Shown: piece after piece, positions 43,415-54,760 of the stretch | Layout of the letters: every line of letters starts with the position of its first letter | How positions within the stretch are numbered: the first letter of the stretch is position 1 | Assembly: GCF_001641265.1 (NCBI RefSeq) | Contig: NW_020167527.1 | Span: 1,178,001-1,242,000 of the forward strand | Direction: 5' to 3' | Length of the DNA: 64,000 bases | Source: Pseudogymnoascus destructans | Taxonomy: Eukaryota > Ascomycota > Leotiomycetes > Thelebolales > Thelebolaceae | The notes under the pieces: model-generated | Seen by the model: only the letters and a program-made list of their open reading frames with translations | What the model was told of the DNA's origin: nothing | Database searches by the model: none | Translations under genes and position numbers: made by a program

Positions 43415-44222
43415 TGTAATGGTGGGTGCACCAGATGTGAGAATCTAGCCACCCAAGGAAGGGATGATTTTACTAAGACAACACACTGTCTGAGGAAAAA
43501 GAGCCAAAGGGTCATAGCTTAGACTATTCCACAACGCAGCAATCAGGTGTATGATGTAGTGGAGTGGTTTAGACAAGTTGTACAAATGTTGAGTCTGAGA
43601 ACTCAGGGATAAGTCAGAGGTTAGCACCTCACTGACTTTTCAGAAACAAGGAGTAACAAGATCAATGCTTGGAAGCTTGGAAAAGACGTGGAAGTATGTG
43701 ATAGTTGATTTACTGTATTGTCTGCTTGCCCTTTCTTAAGGAAAGGGCAATCCTATTTATGCTAAAGGAGTGTAGTTCTCTCATTTTCCAAGACTTTCCA
43801 TGACTAACCAGGCTTGGTAACTGTAGTCGATGTAAGAGAATCCCATAGAACCATCTCTTAGGTTCGTAGCCTATAGGAAGTAAAAGGAGGTCCAAGGTCA
43901 GAGTACCCCTATAGACAAATTATGTCATAGACAAATTATGTCATAACTTAACCAATCTTGTTGGTAACTAAAGAGCGATGACATGTAATGAATCATAGAG
44001 GTTCGTAGGAGCTTTTAGAGCTATCGTTCATGCTCCTAGGCCTCTAGTTGGTAGAGATATGTCATGTGTATTATTAGCCCAGTAACTAAGGAGTGATGTC
44101 ATGTAATGAATCATAGAGGGTTGTAGCAATCGTTGAGTAGTATTGCTCTTGTTGTTGGTGTGACAAGCCAAAATATGTATAGTGACTTGTAGGTTTGAGG
44201 AGGAGATTTCTAAGTTTGCTCG
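43415..44222 (-). repeat. LTR1 copy, 5' end lost
   Basis: It begins TGTAATGGTGGGTG and follows LTR1 in reverse until GATTTCTAAGTTTGCTC, where unrelated sequence starts. It interrupts the gag of the minus-strand gypsy copy. Two copies of the 16-bp internal repeat. Confidence 0.88.
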
Positions 44223-44605
44223 TTGCGGTTGCTCAGGGGTGTAGTTAGTTCGTGTTTATGTGTGGCTGTGTTGTCATCAATAGCACCTGAGCACCACAAG
44301 CATTCGATTTTTCCCGAAAAGTACCAGCTTAGATTGGAGAGCAGATAACTGCATCACAAACTCAATATGAATTTGACATATTCAACCCCGACCTCTAAAA
44401 CACTCATGTAAGACATTTTATTTCACTACTGTTACAGTATTATCTCGTTAAGTTGATACACAATTAGTCAATTTTCTGGATAACTTGATAACTTTCTTCC
44501 GATCCTTCCATTCGTCATACAAATCACGATACACACAATATTGAGTCCCTTTTCCCAATTATCGACTTAAACTAATTACTAGACTACTCTTAGAATACCT
44601 TCAAA
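44223..44605. other. Leader of pogo relic; possible weak TIR
   Basis: CAGTATTATCTCGTTAAGTT at about 44435 resembles pogo-type ends, and a weakly similar inverted sequence lies near 46595-46625. The match is too poor to fix boundaries. Confidence 0.35.
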
Positions 44606-46420
44606 ATGCCTTCGAAAAAGCTCCATTCTATGACTCTCGAACAGCGAAAAGCCCTCCGAACCTGGCATTGATCTCACCATCTGAAACCTACACAAAAGGC
44701 CACTATCAAGCAATACAATCATCAACTTAGCCAATCTACAGTCTTAGAATCCCTTAGCTCTCAATTTTCAGACCTTGACGATACTCCTAATACTCTAGAA
44801 ACAAATAGCTCTAAAGCTTAGCGTCGCTGCGCTGTCGTCTAGCCTAAATTAGAGGCTGCTCTTTACGACTAGCAGAGGCTTATTAAAGAGTGTGGTGGTA
44901 TTACAACTATGGAAATCTTATAATCAAAAACGAAGATTATCTAATCAGCTACCATAATACCATGGACTACCTACGCTAGAATTTAGCTACAGATGGATCG
45001 TAAAGTTTCGACAACGGCATAATATATTATATCAAACTCTATATAGTGAAGCTAGATCTATTAGTGCCACTATAGAAGAACAAATGAAGGCTATACAAAC
45101 TATTGCAGGGGAGTTTTTAGAGGACAATATTTACAAGATGGATGAGACTGGGCTTTACTAGAGGATAAGCCCTTTAAAGGGCTTTATAACATGATTAATT
45201 TTAGGATAGAAGAAGGACAAAAACGTATATTAGTAGCCATTTGTGTTAATGCTGCTAGAACAGATCGACTGCCTCTTTAGTTTATTAGAAAGGCTAAAAA
45301 GCTGCAAGCTTTATAACACGTTAATGTAGGGGCAATAGGTGGGGTTTGTTACGATGGTCATAGAGGTCATGATGCCAGTCCAGGAAAAGTAATCTAGATT
45401 GAATCTAAAGAGAGAAGAAGAAGAAGAAGGAAGGAAGGTGAGGCTATTCCTCATAACATACAGTTGTCTGCTTAGCGGTTGTAACCTTGGTGGCTAAGGC
45501 TACACCCGTAATCCCCATAACAACTGTAATAACCGTAATAACCGTAACAACCGTAACAACCGTAACAACCGTAACAACCGTAACAACCATAACAACCATA
45601 ACAACCGTAACAACCGTAACAACCGTAACAACCATAACAACCGTAACAACCGTAACAACCGTAACAACCGTAACAACCGTAACAACTGTAACAAGCTGTG
45701 ACAAGCTGTGAGCTGTAATCGTAACAGGGTTTAGAGGTGGAATAAGAAGGCTTAGGTGAATCAATTTGTTATAGCAGATTGGCTAAATGCTTTCTATACT
45801 CATATTAGTATGTCACGTTCTATACTGCTTACAATGGATAACTTCTTGGCCTATATCACTATAGTAGAATCAACACCTCCTCCTCTAAACATACGAATTA
45901 TCTAGCTTCCTCTAAATGAGAGATATCAACCTCTTGATCAAGGTATTATAGCCTCTTTAAAAAGCTATTATCGTCAGCAAGGGCTTGAGTTCATGCTCGA
46001 ATCTTTTAGCAACAACTTAGATCTAATCAAAACAATGACAATACACTTTGCAATTCGCTAGCTTATTCGATCATGGCATCATGACGTTACAAATACGACT
46101 ATCTACAATTGCTTTCGAAAAAGCACAATTCTTTTACGCCTAATATAGCTTCCTATACACCAACTTCCTGTTCTAAACGACTTATATACTCAAGTATAAC
46201 AAGCTGGTCATATATTAGACGCTTTGGACCTTTCAAACTTTTTGAATCTAGCGGAGGTGGAAATACAAGAGGTGGAGGGAGGCTTAGATGAGGACACAAT
46301 TCTACAGGAGGCGATGACTCTATATATACAGGTTCCGATGCTCAAGATGATGAAGATGAGGAGCCCTAGTGTCCTATGCTCACTACACAGAATGCTATAC
46401 AAGCCCTCTAAGTTCTGATT
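44606..46420 (+). pseudogene. Relic pogo/Tigger-type transposase with many TAG stops
   Basis: It starts MPSKKLHSMTLEQRKALRTW, a CENP-B-type N-terminus. Later pieces are IYKMDETGLY (first catalytic Asp), KAKKLQAL, SILLTMDNFLAYITIVE (second Asp), RYQPLDQGIIASLKSYY (third Asp) and an acidic tail, VEGGLDEDTILQEA. Nearly every break is a TAG where CAG (Gln) or TGG (Trp) is expected, plus a few frame changes. A 9-bp minisatellite at 45.5-45.7 kb has expanded within the coding region. Confidence 0.8.
45510..45700. repeat. 9-bp minisatellite (CCGTAACAA)n
   Basis: About 18-20 units with occasional CCATAACAA variants, embedded in the relic transposase. Translating it gives Val/Thr or Leu-rich low-complexity frames that are not proteins. 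Confidence 0.92.
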
Positions 46421-46639
46421 GAGTTCTCAGAATCTGAGAATAGTGGCATCACGGATCTAGCATCATTTTTGCGCTCTTTAGAGCGCGTGGAGAGGCAATT
46501 AGTGGCTAAACAGGCCAATGACTTGCTTCAAGGCACGTTGGATGGATGGATGGTTTAGCTGAGGGGCTACTTCGGGTCTACTTCAGATCACTTTCTAACT
46601 CGATATTACTATAACTCGATATATTTATGCATGACCAAT

Positions 46640-47012
46640 TACATCGACATAACGAAGGCGTGCCAGCAATATACAGGCCTTTCACGCCCAAGTCCAAGCT
46701 GTCAATCAGGCCCTGGATATCTCCGCCGTGTCACAACATTGTTTGCATCGAGTCGTGCTCAAAGAGCGTCCCGTTGATATTATCGTTTGATGGGTCGCCA
46801 TTGACGAATTTGTCCAGGAACAGGGTGTAAAATGGGAATCGCCAGTTCGTCGGCGATGGGTGATATGTGTGCCCAGCCCATTTGTTGTTGACAACACCAA
46901 GCGTGGCGTCGTCTTCATTCAGATTATATCCAACGTACTCCGCCTCATACCTAAGCGCATTGCTCCCCAAAGCATACAACCCCCATAACGCAATTCGCAA
47001 CAGCGAAGCCAT
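46640..47012 (-). pseudogene. Alpha-1,3-glucan synthase (AGS1) N-terminal fragment
   Basis: The intact enzyme is a very large plasma-membrane protein making cell-wall alpha-1,3-glucan. This fragment begins at 47012 with a signal peptide (MASLLRIALWGLYALGSNA). It continues ALRYEAEYVGYNLNE, HTYHPSPTNWRFPFYTLFLD and KFVNGDPSNDNINGTLFEHD, the start of the family's extracellular amylase-like domain. A frameshift near 46735 precedes RHGGDIQGLIDSLD and GVKGLYIAGTPS, after which recognisable sequence stops at about 46640. More than 95 percent of the gene is missing. It abuts the pogo relic. Confidence 0.85.
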
Positions 47013-47535
47013 GGCTGGTGACGCCTATCCCGCCTCTGCAAGCAGAACTGGGGAAATGAAGAAAGGTATAGTCTATAGTACAAAGCTACAGGAGCTCACT
47101 CGCGAAAGTGGTCAGCGAGTTGGAGAAATCTGCAGGACAGAAACAAAAGTTAAATCGGGGGCGGAAGGAAGCACATATTTTTGGATGCCGCCAAAATGTT
47201 ACCCAAGTGGGCGGGCTGGTGCACGCTGTGCCCATCACTTTTATAGGATCTAACATAACCGCCTGGGATGCGGCTTATCTCAGCCTTGGCCAACCGGCCA
47301 GAAGCTACCTAACTATGACGGCACAGTACGTAGTATGGGGGCAGTGAGATACCGGAAAAGACCTCAATATGGGTTGGAAGCCTTGGAGTCACGATTAGGC
47401 GTTCAAATCGGAGCATCAGCCCATATCTTTTGCCATACCGCCCATACCGCCCATACTGTAGTACTTCCTCTTACTAGTAGCGTGTCAGAGCTCATCCACT
47501 CCTCTAGGCAAAGTCATACTGGATTGTTGCGACCA
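47013..47535. other. Former promoter side of AGS1 fragment
   Basis: No gene recognised. CATACCGCCCATACCGCCCATACTG at about 47433 is a small direct repeat. Confidence 0.35.
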
Positions 47536-47804
47536 TGTAAGGACACAGGGCACCCAGCTCACAGTAATAGCATATGAGAGTGCGAGTCGGAGGCTAAACA
47601 GATGCTATCCTATAGGTCTACTACGAAGGATACAAAAAAGATGATGGGGAACCCCCGTCAGTCGATTTTCTCAAGTATCTGAAACCCATCCGACTCGGTT
47701 CCAGCTCGGTTCCGACTCGGTTAGGCCACCCAAATGATCACACGTGACCCCGCGGCTACCCGGAGTCTACTCCCTAGAATGAGAGACGAGAAGGCATCCT
47801 TACA
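47536..47804 (-). mobile_element. Solo LTR3, TSD GACCA
   Basis: It begins TGTAAGGACACAGGGCACCC and ends GGCATCCTTACA. GACCA flanks it at 47531-47535 and 47805-47809. Related over most of its length to 55042-55288 in the opposite orientation. It contains a CACACGTGACC box. Confidence 0.9.
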
Positions 47805-48586
47805 GACCAGACAGGTTCGACGTCGATATCGACAGATGACTATCCGCCCATCTCTGCGTTGTTACGACAATTCAACCTACGTTGCAGCCGCATCGTCACA
47901 CAGGAGGTTAGCATATGCTGCAACTGCCAGCCTCGAGAACAAGTTTGAACGCCTTCGCCCACCCACCTGCGACGTGTGACCTTTCGACACTATAATGTCG
48001 GACCTTATCACAGGCAAACACCTCGAACCAGAGAATTTGGATGGCCAGAATATCACAGGAGAATTAGAGCGCTTCGGTCAATGGGCTAAGGCGGTGAAAT
48101 TTCAACCTCTGAGCCCTGGAATAGAGAAGTGCGAGGTTCAGGACAGGGACCAAAAAGTTAGGCTGGTATTGAAGGAGCTAGGATATGAAAATAAGGTTCG
48201 CGATGTTACATTCAAGTAGAAATAGCGTGCTGACACTTAGTAGCTCGAAATCAAGTATCAAATTTTGTTCGCAAGAATACACAGACTATGGCATTGCGAA
48301 TTATCTCTGAGGGCGAGCGCTGCTCTAATTAAACATCCGCTTCATCAAGTACGAGAAGAGCTTTCCATCTTGATGCGCATTGGAAGATACCTGGAAGGCG
48401 CGCCTCAATTCTTCCTGCACTCATGCCCAACTCGCCCGTGGAGACCTGTATTATTAGTATGTGCGGGAAAATGGTGTCTAAGCAGATGTACCGAATAAAG
48501 TGGCTTCTGAAGATGCTCAGATAGGACCTCAGCTGTCAAAGTCTTCCCCACACCTGGTGGGCCGCTATTTAAAGTCAGTATGCGAT
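47805..48586. other. Unassigned; one small ORF of unknown nature
   Basis: The plus frame 47995-48219 (MSDLITGKHLEPENLDGQNI...) is 74 codons with ordinary amino-acid composition, but I do not recognise it and it ends in a stop with no continuation. The rest shows nothing. Confidence 0.25.
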
Positions 48587-49466
48587 CAGTTTGCTATCAA
48601 ACTCAAGAGCAAACTTAGAAATCTCTCCTCAAACCTACAAGTCACCATACATATCTTGGCTTATCAGACCAACAACAAGAGAAATACCACTCAACGATTG
48701 CTGCAAACTCTTCTACTACATCTGTTTATGCTACATACATCCCGGCATATTATTTGGACACTCATTGAACAAGTTATTAAGAAAATCTACTCCTTAAGGG
48801 GGTGGGCCAATACTACCACATGGCATATCTCTACCAACTAGAGGCCTAGGAACATGAACGATAGCTCTAGAAGCTTCTACAACCCTCTATGATTCATTAC
48901 ACATCATCGCTCCTTAGTTACCCACAAGATTGGTTAAGTTATGACATAATTTGTCTATAGGGGTACTCTGACCTTGGACCTCCTTTCACTTCCTATAGGC
49001 TAGGAACCTAGGAGATGGTTCTATGCAATTCTCTTACGTTCACTACATGATTAGCAAGCTAGTTGTGGGTCGCACTTGATTTCTAATACAGTTACCAAGC
49101 CTGGTTAGTCATGAAAAGTCTTGGAAAATGAGAGAACTACACTCCTTTGGATAAATAAGATTGCCCTTTCCTTAAGAAAGGGCAAGCAGACAATACAGTA
49201 AATCGACTAGCACATACTTCTACGTCTTCTTTGTTTCTGAAAAGTCAGTGAGGTGCTAACCTCTGACTTACCCCTGAGTTCTCAGACTCAACATTTGTTA
49301 CAACTGGTCTAAACCAGTCCACTACATCATACACCTGATTGCTGTGTTGAGGAATAGTCTAAGCTACAACCCTTTGGCTCTGTTTCCTAAGACAGTATGT
49401 TGTCTTAGTAAAATCATCCCTTCCTTGGGTGGCTGGATTCTCACATCTGGTGCACCCACCATTACA
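48587..49466 (+). repeat. LTR1 copy, 5' end truncated
   Basis: It matches LTR1 from ATCAGTTTGCTATCAAACTC to CACCCACCATTACA; roughly the first 28 bp are missing. A 35-bp piece after TACGTCTT is also absent. Confidence 0.88.
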
Positions 49467-50520
49467 TTCTTCTCCACAAGCCCCACCATCTACTCCGCCA
49501 CAACTTCTGTCTAAGCTTGCTGCATTTGAGGGTATCTCAAGTATCCTAATCGATGACGATCATAACAGCGAATGGGAGGATGCTGGGGTTGAAGACGATT
49601 TGGAGTTGGAGCTTATGTTACGGCGTGACGATATTTTAAATGACAAGGCTGTTCTACTAGATGAGCTTTCTGATGAAGACATCACTAGCATCTATGCTCT
49701 CTTAACTCAAGCGCACATTGATGTATGCTACCTCATAATCTAGTAATCTTCTGGTAATACTAATAGTTGATAGGCCCATAAAGAGTCCAATTTCCGCAAG
49801 TGGCAACATTTCTAGGATAGCTGTATCTGCTCATATACAAGAAAGGCTGGAAAGCTGAGAAAGAAGCCTAAGTGCCTCTTTGAGTATATGCCGTGGATTG
49901 ATGTAGAGGAAGGGTATGTCTCTGATCATCCTAGCAATCTTCTAGCAATACTAATTGTTTATTATAGCACTTTTCCCACCACATAAATATTTCTGTTTGT
50001 ATGAGCAGGCAGTTTGGACAAACTTTACAGCTTGGAAGTTTGGAAAGTGGGCCCAATTACCAGGACCTGCATAGTGGTACCCAAAGTCTTACAATCTTGT
50101 CAACAGTGGATGGTTGCAAGTATCCACTCATAGTTCTAGCTTCAAAGAGGCGTTTTTACTTGTCTACTCTAAGAAGTTTGATAAGGAAAAGTGGGCTAAG
50201 GTATCAGCTGCACAGGATATGTTGTTCCTAGAGCTACACTAGAGGAGAACTTGAGTTGCTAAAGTTATAGCGCCAGAGTACCTGGTTTTCTAATGCAGAT
50301 ACGGGCTATAGAGAAATTTAAGTACTTCATCGTAGCCAGATTTCTAGTAACCTTCTAATAATCGAGCAATTTGCCAAATATCATCTCAATACTCAGAGTT
50401 GTTTGATTGTAACAATCCTATTGCAGATGTATTCTCAGACTCTTTTCCGTCTTCTCAATGACTATCCTCATTAAATCAAGTGCTTGCAGGCCTTGAATAT
50501 ATTAGCAAAGTAAACCAATT
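49467..50520 (+). other. Decayed protein-like sequence of unknown family
   Basis: The frame after the LTR (SILIDDDHNSEWEDAGVEDD, LLDELSDEDITSIYALLTQA) is acidic and protein-like to a stop at 49743. Later pieces (YEQAVWTNFTAWKFGKWAQL) read well across stops. It could be the 5' part of the hAT relic that follows, or another transposon. I do not assign it. Confidence 0.4.
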
Positions 50521-51310
50521 CGTCAAATGGACTAAGGATACACACGATGTATTCATTAAGTGGTAGAAGCTATCACGATGGTATGAACAACACTCAGATC
50601 ATACTACAAAACTCCTTACGAAGATTGCATAGGATTCAACCAACCAGAGTTCTCAATACTAGAGAAGTTATCACCAAGGAGCAGGCCGACTTTCTAGAGA
50701 ACCATGTGTCATTTGTACTTATTGTTCAAAGGCCCTTACACATCCTGCAATCAAGTCTGCTGGCACAAAGTCTATGGCAACACATCTTGCATCAGACATT
50801 TGCAAAAGAAGTCACGGATGGGTAAGGATAGTCTCTATCAAATGCAAATCAATCAAATGCGACCTCAACAAGTAAGGATTACCAGATTATTACCAGAATC
50901 ATGTAGGTTAATACCTATAATAGGATCATATTCTAACACAAGAGACATTTTATGAACAAGTTCTACTCATAGCTCGTTCCGCTCAGTCGAGGATCCTAAA
51001 TGGAAAAGACTTGCTATCTTACAGAATCCTCACTATCCACTACCCTCAGCAACAACTATTTGAAACCTCTTAACAACAAAGCTCACACAAATCGAAGAAG
51101 AGATGCTACAAGATGTTGTTCCTGGTTCAAAGATTGCATTATCGCTCGACTGTTGGTCAAGTGTTACCCGGCTTTCGTTTATGGGTGTTATTGCATCGTT
51201 TATCGAACGACTCACTATCACATCAAATCTGTGCGAGTACGCGAAATGTATTGATCCTAACTTATTGAACCTCAAGCGACATTCCTACAGCATTAACCAA
51301 GGTTAACAGG
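50521..51310 (+). pseudogene. hAT-family transposase relic
   Basis: A BED-type zinc-finger piece is readable near 50,700-50,820 (CVICTYC ... HPAIKSAGTKSMATHLASD). About 51,000-51,200 gives YPLPSATTI, IEEEMLQDVVPGSKIALSLD and CWSSVTRLSFMGVIASFI, the start of the hAT catalytic region. Several stops and frameshifts interrupt it. The C-terminal dimerisation region is not seen. Confidence 0.7.
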
Positions 51311-51687
51311 GCTATTATTCCTTCAGGTCGCTTGAACATATTTGCATCTACAGGCGACCCGATTTACTGCTGGCAAGACAAGAATATTTACGACTTCCTT
51401 GCTTTCCCAATGTACTTATCTGCTGCATACTCTCACCCCGATCGTGTCAAGTCACACTTTTCGAGATGTTATAATACAGAAGAGAGGGTCTGGAAACATC
51501 TGGATGGCTGTGGATAGTTGACAGAAAGGTTGAGCTCTGGAGGGTAAAGGAGAAGAACCATCATCTTCTCAAGAAGCTCCAATGCTCTAGGAAATCGGAT
51601 CTGCTAAAAGTACCGCTGTCAGATCTCTTGGATGAACTTGAATAACTTAATCTTCTAAGAGTCGCAAGTACCTTACGTGCATGTATA
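51311..51687 (+). other. Unassigned protein-like remnant
   Basis: The frame at 51332-51517 (NIFASTGDPIYCWQDKNIYD) and the following VELWRVKEKNHHLLKKLQ look like coding remnants, separate from the hAT piece. Family unknown. Confidence 0.35.
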
Positions 51688-51934
51688 TGTAAGGCGGCCC
51701 ATCATGTGAGGCCGCCCTGAACTCAGGGGCTACCTGGCAGTGGAGCCACTAGGGCTCGGTAAACTAGGGCATGTAGGAACGTAGGATATAAGGAGCTGGA
51801 AGCCTCAGAAGGAGGCCTCCAGCTGATAGTCGCTGTATTTACGTAGACCTATTGTCCTTACGAATATGATACCCCTTTCCTGCCTCTTGACCTGGTCCCT
51901 GGACTCCTGTGAGACCTTGGGCTTACGCGTTACA
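51688..51934 (+). repeat. LTR4 copy
   Basis: It begins TGTAAGGCGGCCCATCATGT and ends GGGCTTACGCGTTACA. Related to the LTR at 58253-58486. GATATAAGGAG at about 51789 is the TATA candidate. The next base is already inside an integrase coding sequence, so the start of the element is missing. Confidence 0.85.
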
Positions 51935-53838
51935 ATTCTACCATTACAGCCTCAGAACTGGCGCGGCTCTTCCTAGCGTTCTGGGGCAAGGACTTTGGAA
52001 TCCCAGCTGAGATCATAACAGATAAGGGAAGTGTGCCACTTCTGGTCAGCGTTCTGTTTCTACCTCAAAGTACAGTGTAACCTGTCCACCGCTTTCCACC
52101 CTCAATCCGATGACCAGACCGAGAGGCAGAATCAGAATATTGAAGCCTACTTGCAGGTCCACTGTAATCAGCACCAAGACAACTGGGTGGAACCCCTCCA
52201 CTTCTCGGAATTGACCTACAATAACACCTTCAACAATTCCATCCAGATGTCGCCAAACCAGGCCCGATATGGCATTAATATAGACCTAAGACAAGGGATC
52301 GAGGATGACCCCACCAGAAGGGAAGTTCCAGTTGTGAAAGATCGCGTCAACCTGATCCTAGAATTGTGACAGGAGCTCAAAGAGGCATGGAAACAGACGA
52401 AGGAAGCCAAAATACGAGGCTATAACAAGCTACACAAGCCAATGTGTAATGGTGGGTGCACCAGATATGAGAATCTAGCCACCCAAGGAAGGGATGAATT
52501 TACTAAGACAACACACTGTCTTAGGAAACAGAGCCAAAGGGTTGTAGCTTAGACTATTCCACAACGCAGCAATCAGGTGTATGATGTGGTGAAGTGGTTT
52601 AGACAAGTTGCAACAAATGTTGAGTCTGAGAACTCAGGGGTAAGTCAGAGGTTAGCACCTCACTGACTTTTCAAAAACAGAGAATAACAAGATCAATGCT
52701 TGGAAGCTTGGAAAAGACGTAGAAGTATGTGCTAGTCGATTTACTGTATTGTCTGCTTGCCCTTTCTTAAGGAAAGGGCAATCCTATTTATGCCAAAGGA
52801 GTGTAGTTCTCTTATTTTCCATGACTTTCCATGACTAACCAGGCTTGGTAAATGTATTAGAAATCAAGTGCGACCCACAACTAGCTTGCTAATCATGTAG
52901 TGAACGTAAGAAAATCCCATAGAACCATCTCTTGGGTTCCTAGCCTATAGGAAGTGAAAAGGAGGTCCAAGGTCAGAGTACCTATAGACAAATTATGTCA
53001 TAACTTAACCAATCTTGTGGGTAACTAAGGAGCGATGACGTGTAATGAATCATAGAGGGTTGTAGAAGCTTCTAGAGCTATCGTTCATGTTCCTAGGCCT
53101 CTAGTTGGTAGAGATATGCCATGTGGTAGTATTGGCCCACCCCCTTAAGGAGGAGATTTTCTTAATAACTTGTTCAATGAGTGTCCAAATGATATGCCGT
53201 GATGTATGTAGCATAAACAGATGTAGTAGAAGAGTTTTCAGCAATCGTTGAGTAGTATTGCTTCTGTTGTTGGTGTGATAAGCCCAGATATGTATGGTGA
53301 CTTGTAGGTTTGAGGAGGAGATTTCTAAGTTTGCTCTTGAGTTTGATAGCAAACTGAGTGCAACGAATGTCAGTATGACACAATGCAGTATATGGTAGGA
53401 GAGAAGGTGTGGCTATCGGCCAAGAATATCAGGACCACCCAGCCAAGCAGGAAGCTGGGGCACCAGTGGCTTGGGCCATACGAGATCATCCAGCGGATAG
53501 GTAAACAACCATACCAGCTGGAGCTTCCACCATAATATAAGGCGATTCATGACGTGTTCCACATCTCCCTACTTGAGAGGTACTGGGAAGGCATAGAGAA
53601 GGCCAATCCTCCACCTGACCCAGAGATCGTGGATGGGGAAGAAGAATACAGGGTCGAAGTAGTCCTAGACCACAGGACTGTGCGAAAGGGCAGAGGAACT
53701 TGAGAAGAATACCTGATTAGGTGGGCAGGATACACTGCCACTGATGATCAGTGGGTTCCAAAGCTTGACGTAGGGCTACCATTAATTGAGGCATATCACA
53801 AGGAGCAAGCAGAGAGGAACAGAGTCAGAACAACGTAG
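51935..53838 (+). pseudogene. 3' part of gypsy Pol (integrase to chromodomain), LTR4 family
   Basis: Starting at ITASELARLFLAFW it follows the integrase of the element at 59935-61407 closely: PAEIITDKGS, FHPQSDDQTERQNQN, MSPNQARYGIN. It is then interrupted by a solo LTR1 (52445-53380) and resumes at MVGEKVWLSAKN through VFHISLLERYW to the chromodomain and a TAG stop at 53836-53838. Stops in LEL*QEL, LPP*YKAIHD and RGT*EEYL match Arg codons in the sister copy. The N-terminal two thirds are absent. Confidence 0.9.
52445..53380 (-). mobile_element. Solo LTR1 of the young 936-bp subfamily, TSD CAATG
   Basis: Exactly the length of the LTRs of the complete element and closely matching them, in reverse. 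CAATG at 52440-52444 and 53381-53385. It splits the codons for KPMQY of the gypsy Pol relic. Confidence 0.95.
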
Positions 53839-53856
53839 TAGTATGTAACCTATAGA

Positions 53857-54130
53857 CTATGGAAAAAAGAAAGTGTCAGAGTCCAACGAGGAATCACTAC
53901 CCTCAGAAGAGGGCAATGATGATGGCAACGCAGAAACTGACCCACCACCCACTAGCGAAGGGGACCTGACCGCCACAGGAGGATGGGCGTTATACACCCA
54001 TTTCTCTAGTCCCACAAACATCTGCTCAAGAAGGGCGCAATCGCAATCCACTGGTGCAGGCCCAAGGATAGGGCCCGCTGGCGAAGGCGCAAGAGGCGTG
54101 GGCATCACTCAAACTGCGGGAAGGGTCAGT
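53857..54130 (-). pseudogene. Last exon of the convergent gypsy accessory gene
   Basis: Read on the minus strand, MPTPLAPSPAGPILGPAPVD then CALLEQMF parallels the last exon of the gene at 58879 (MPSPIDLERALLERR). It ends in an acidic Ser-rich tail (SSEGSDSSLDSD), stopping 18 bp from the pol stop. Upstream on the same strand, CTTACTGACCCTTCCCGCAG resembles the branch and acceptor of the second intron of that gene (TTGCTGACCC...GGGTAG). Confidence 0.6.
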
Positions 54131-54760
54131 AAGACGTCCAGGAAGAAGACCCAGGTAGCTCACGCCCCTCCACCTCCTCCTCCATAGAAGAAGAGTGGTA
54201 GGGGCAGATAGCGTGAGGGCATTGGCTCGATGCGACAGATCAAGAACGTTGGTTCGGCGTGACAGAACCAAAGGGAGTGGGCATCATCGGCGCCTCGCAG
54301 TCAGAGGAACCAAGCATCTCTGCTGCAGAATGTTTCTTCAGCATGAAGGAAAGCTTCTTGGCTGGTGGCTGGCGGGGTCCCATGGTAAAGGACTGTGCGA
54401 GCGAGGGAAGTAGGAAAGTCTGCTTCACCAGTCAGCCTCTGAGGAAGGAAAGAAAAGGAGGAAGGACACAATCACTGAAGAAGGTGTAGATCCTGGATAG
54501 AAGCTCAACCAACTGAAGATCGAAGAGCGAGAGCGAGAGCGAGAAGCACAGGTCAAACAATCGGGGAGGTGTATGAAAAAGGTGGACAAGAAGAAGGAAG
54601 GTGGGCGCGACCACCTACGGAGCGGTCACCAACCAACAACAAGGGGGGTCACAGGACCACCCTATCTAGCGACCACCCCAAGAATTAGGGCGAACAGCCC
54701 AAACAAACGCAGAAGGCCATACTCGTTGCCGCCTCGGAATTGAGGACAATCCCGCAGAAG
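54131..54760. other. Degenerate continuation of gypsy accessory region
   Basis: It corresponds in position to the rest of the convergent gene and untranslated region of the LTR4-family element, but is too decayed to follow. GAGAGCGAGAGCGAGA at 54525-54543 is a simple repeat. Confidence 0.35.

Noticed and set aside
45444..45764. Long open frames of repeated Val/Thr or Leu residues
   Set aside because: They are translations of the CCGTAACAA minisatellite in a dead transposase, not genes.
48500..48841. ORFs containing SNLQVTIHILAY or MDLLLLPIGYEPKRWFYGIL, found many times
   Set aside because: These are translations of LTR1 and recur at every LTR1 copy.
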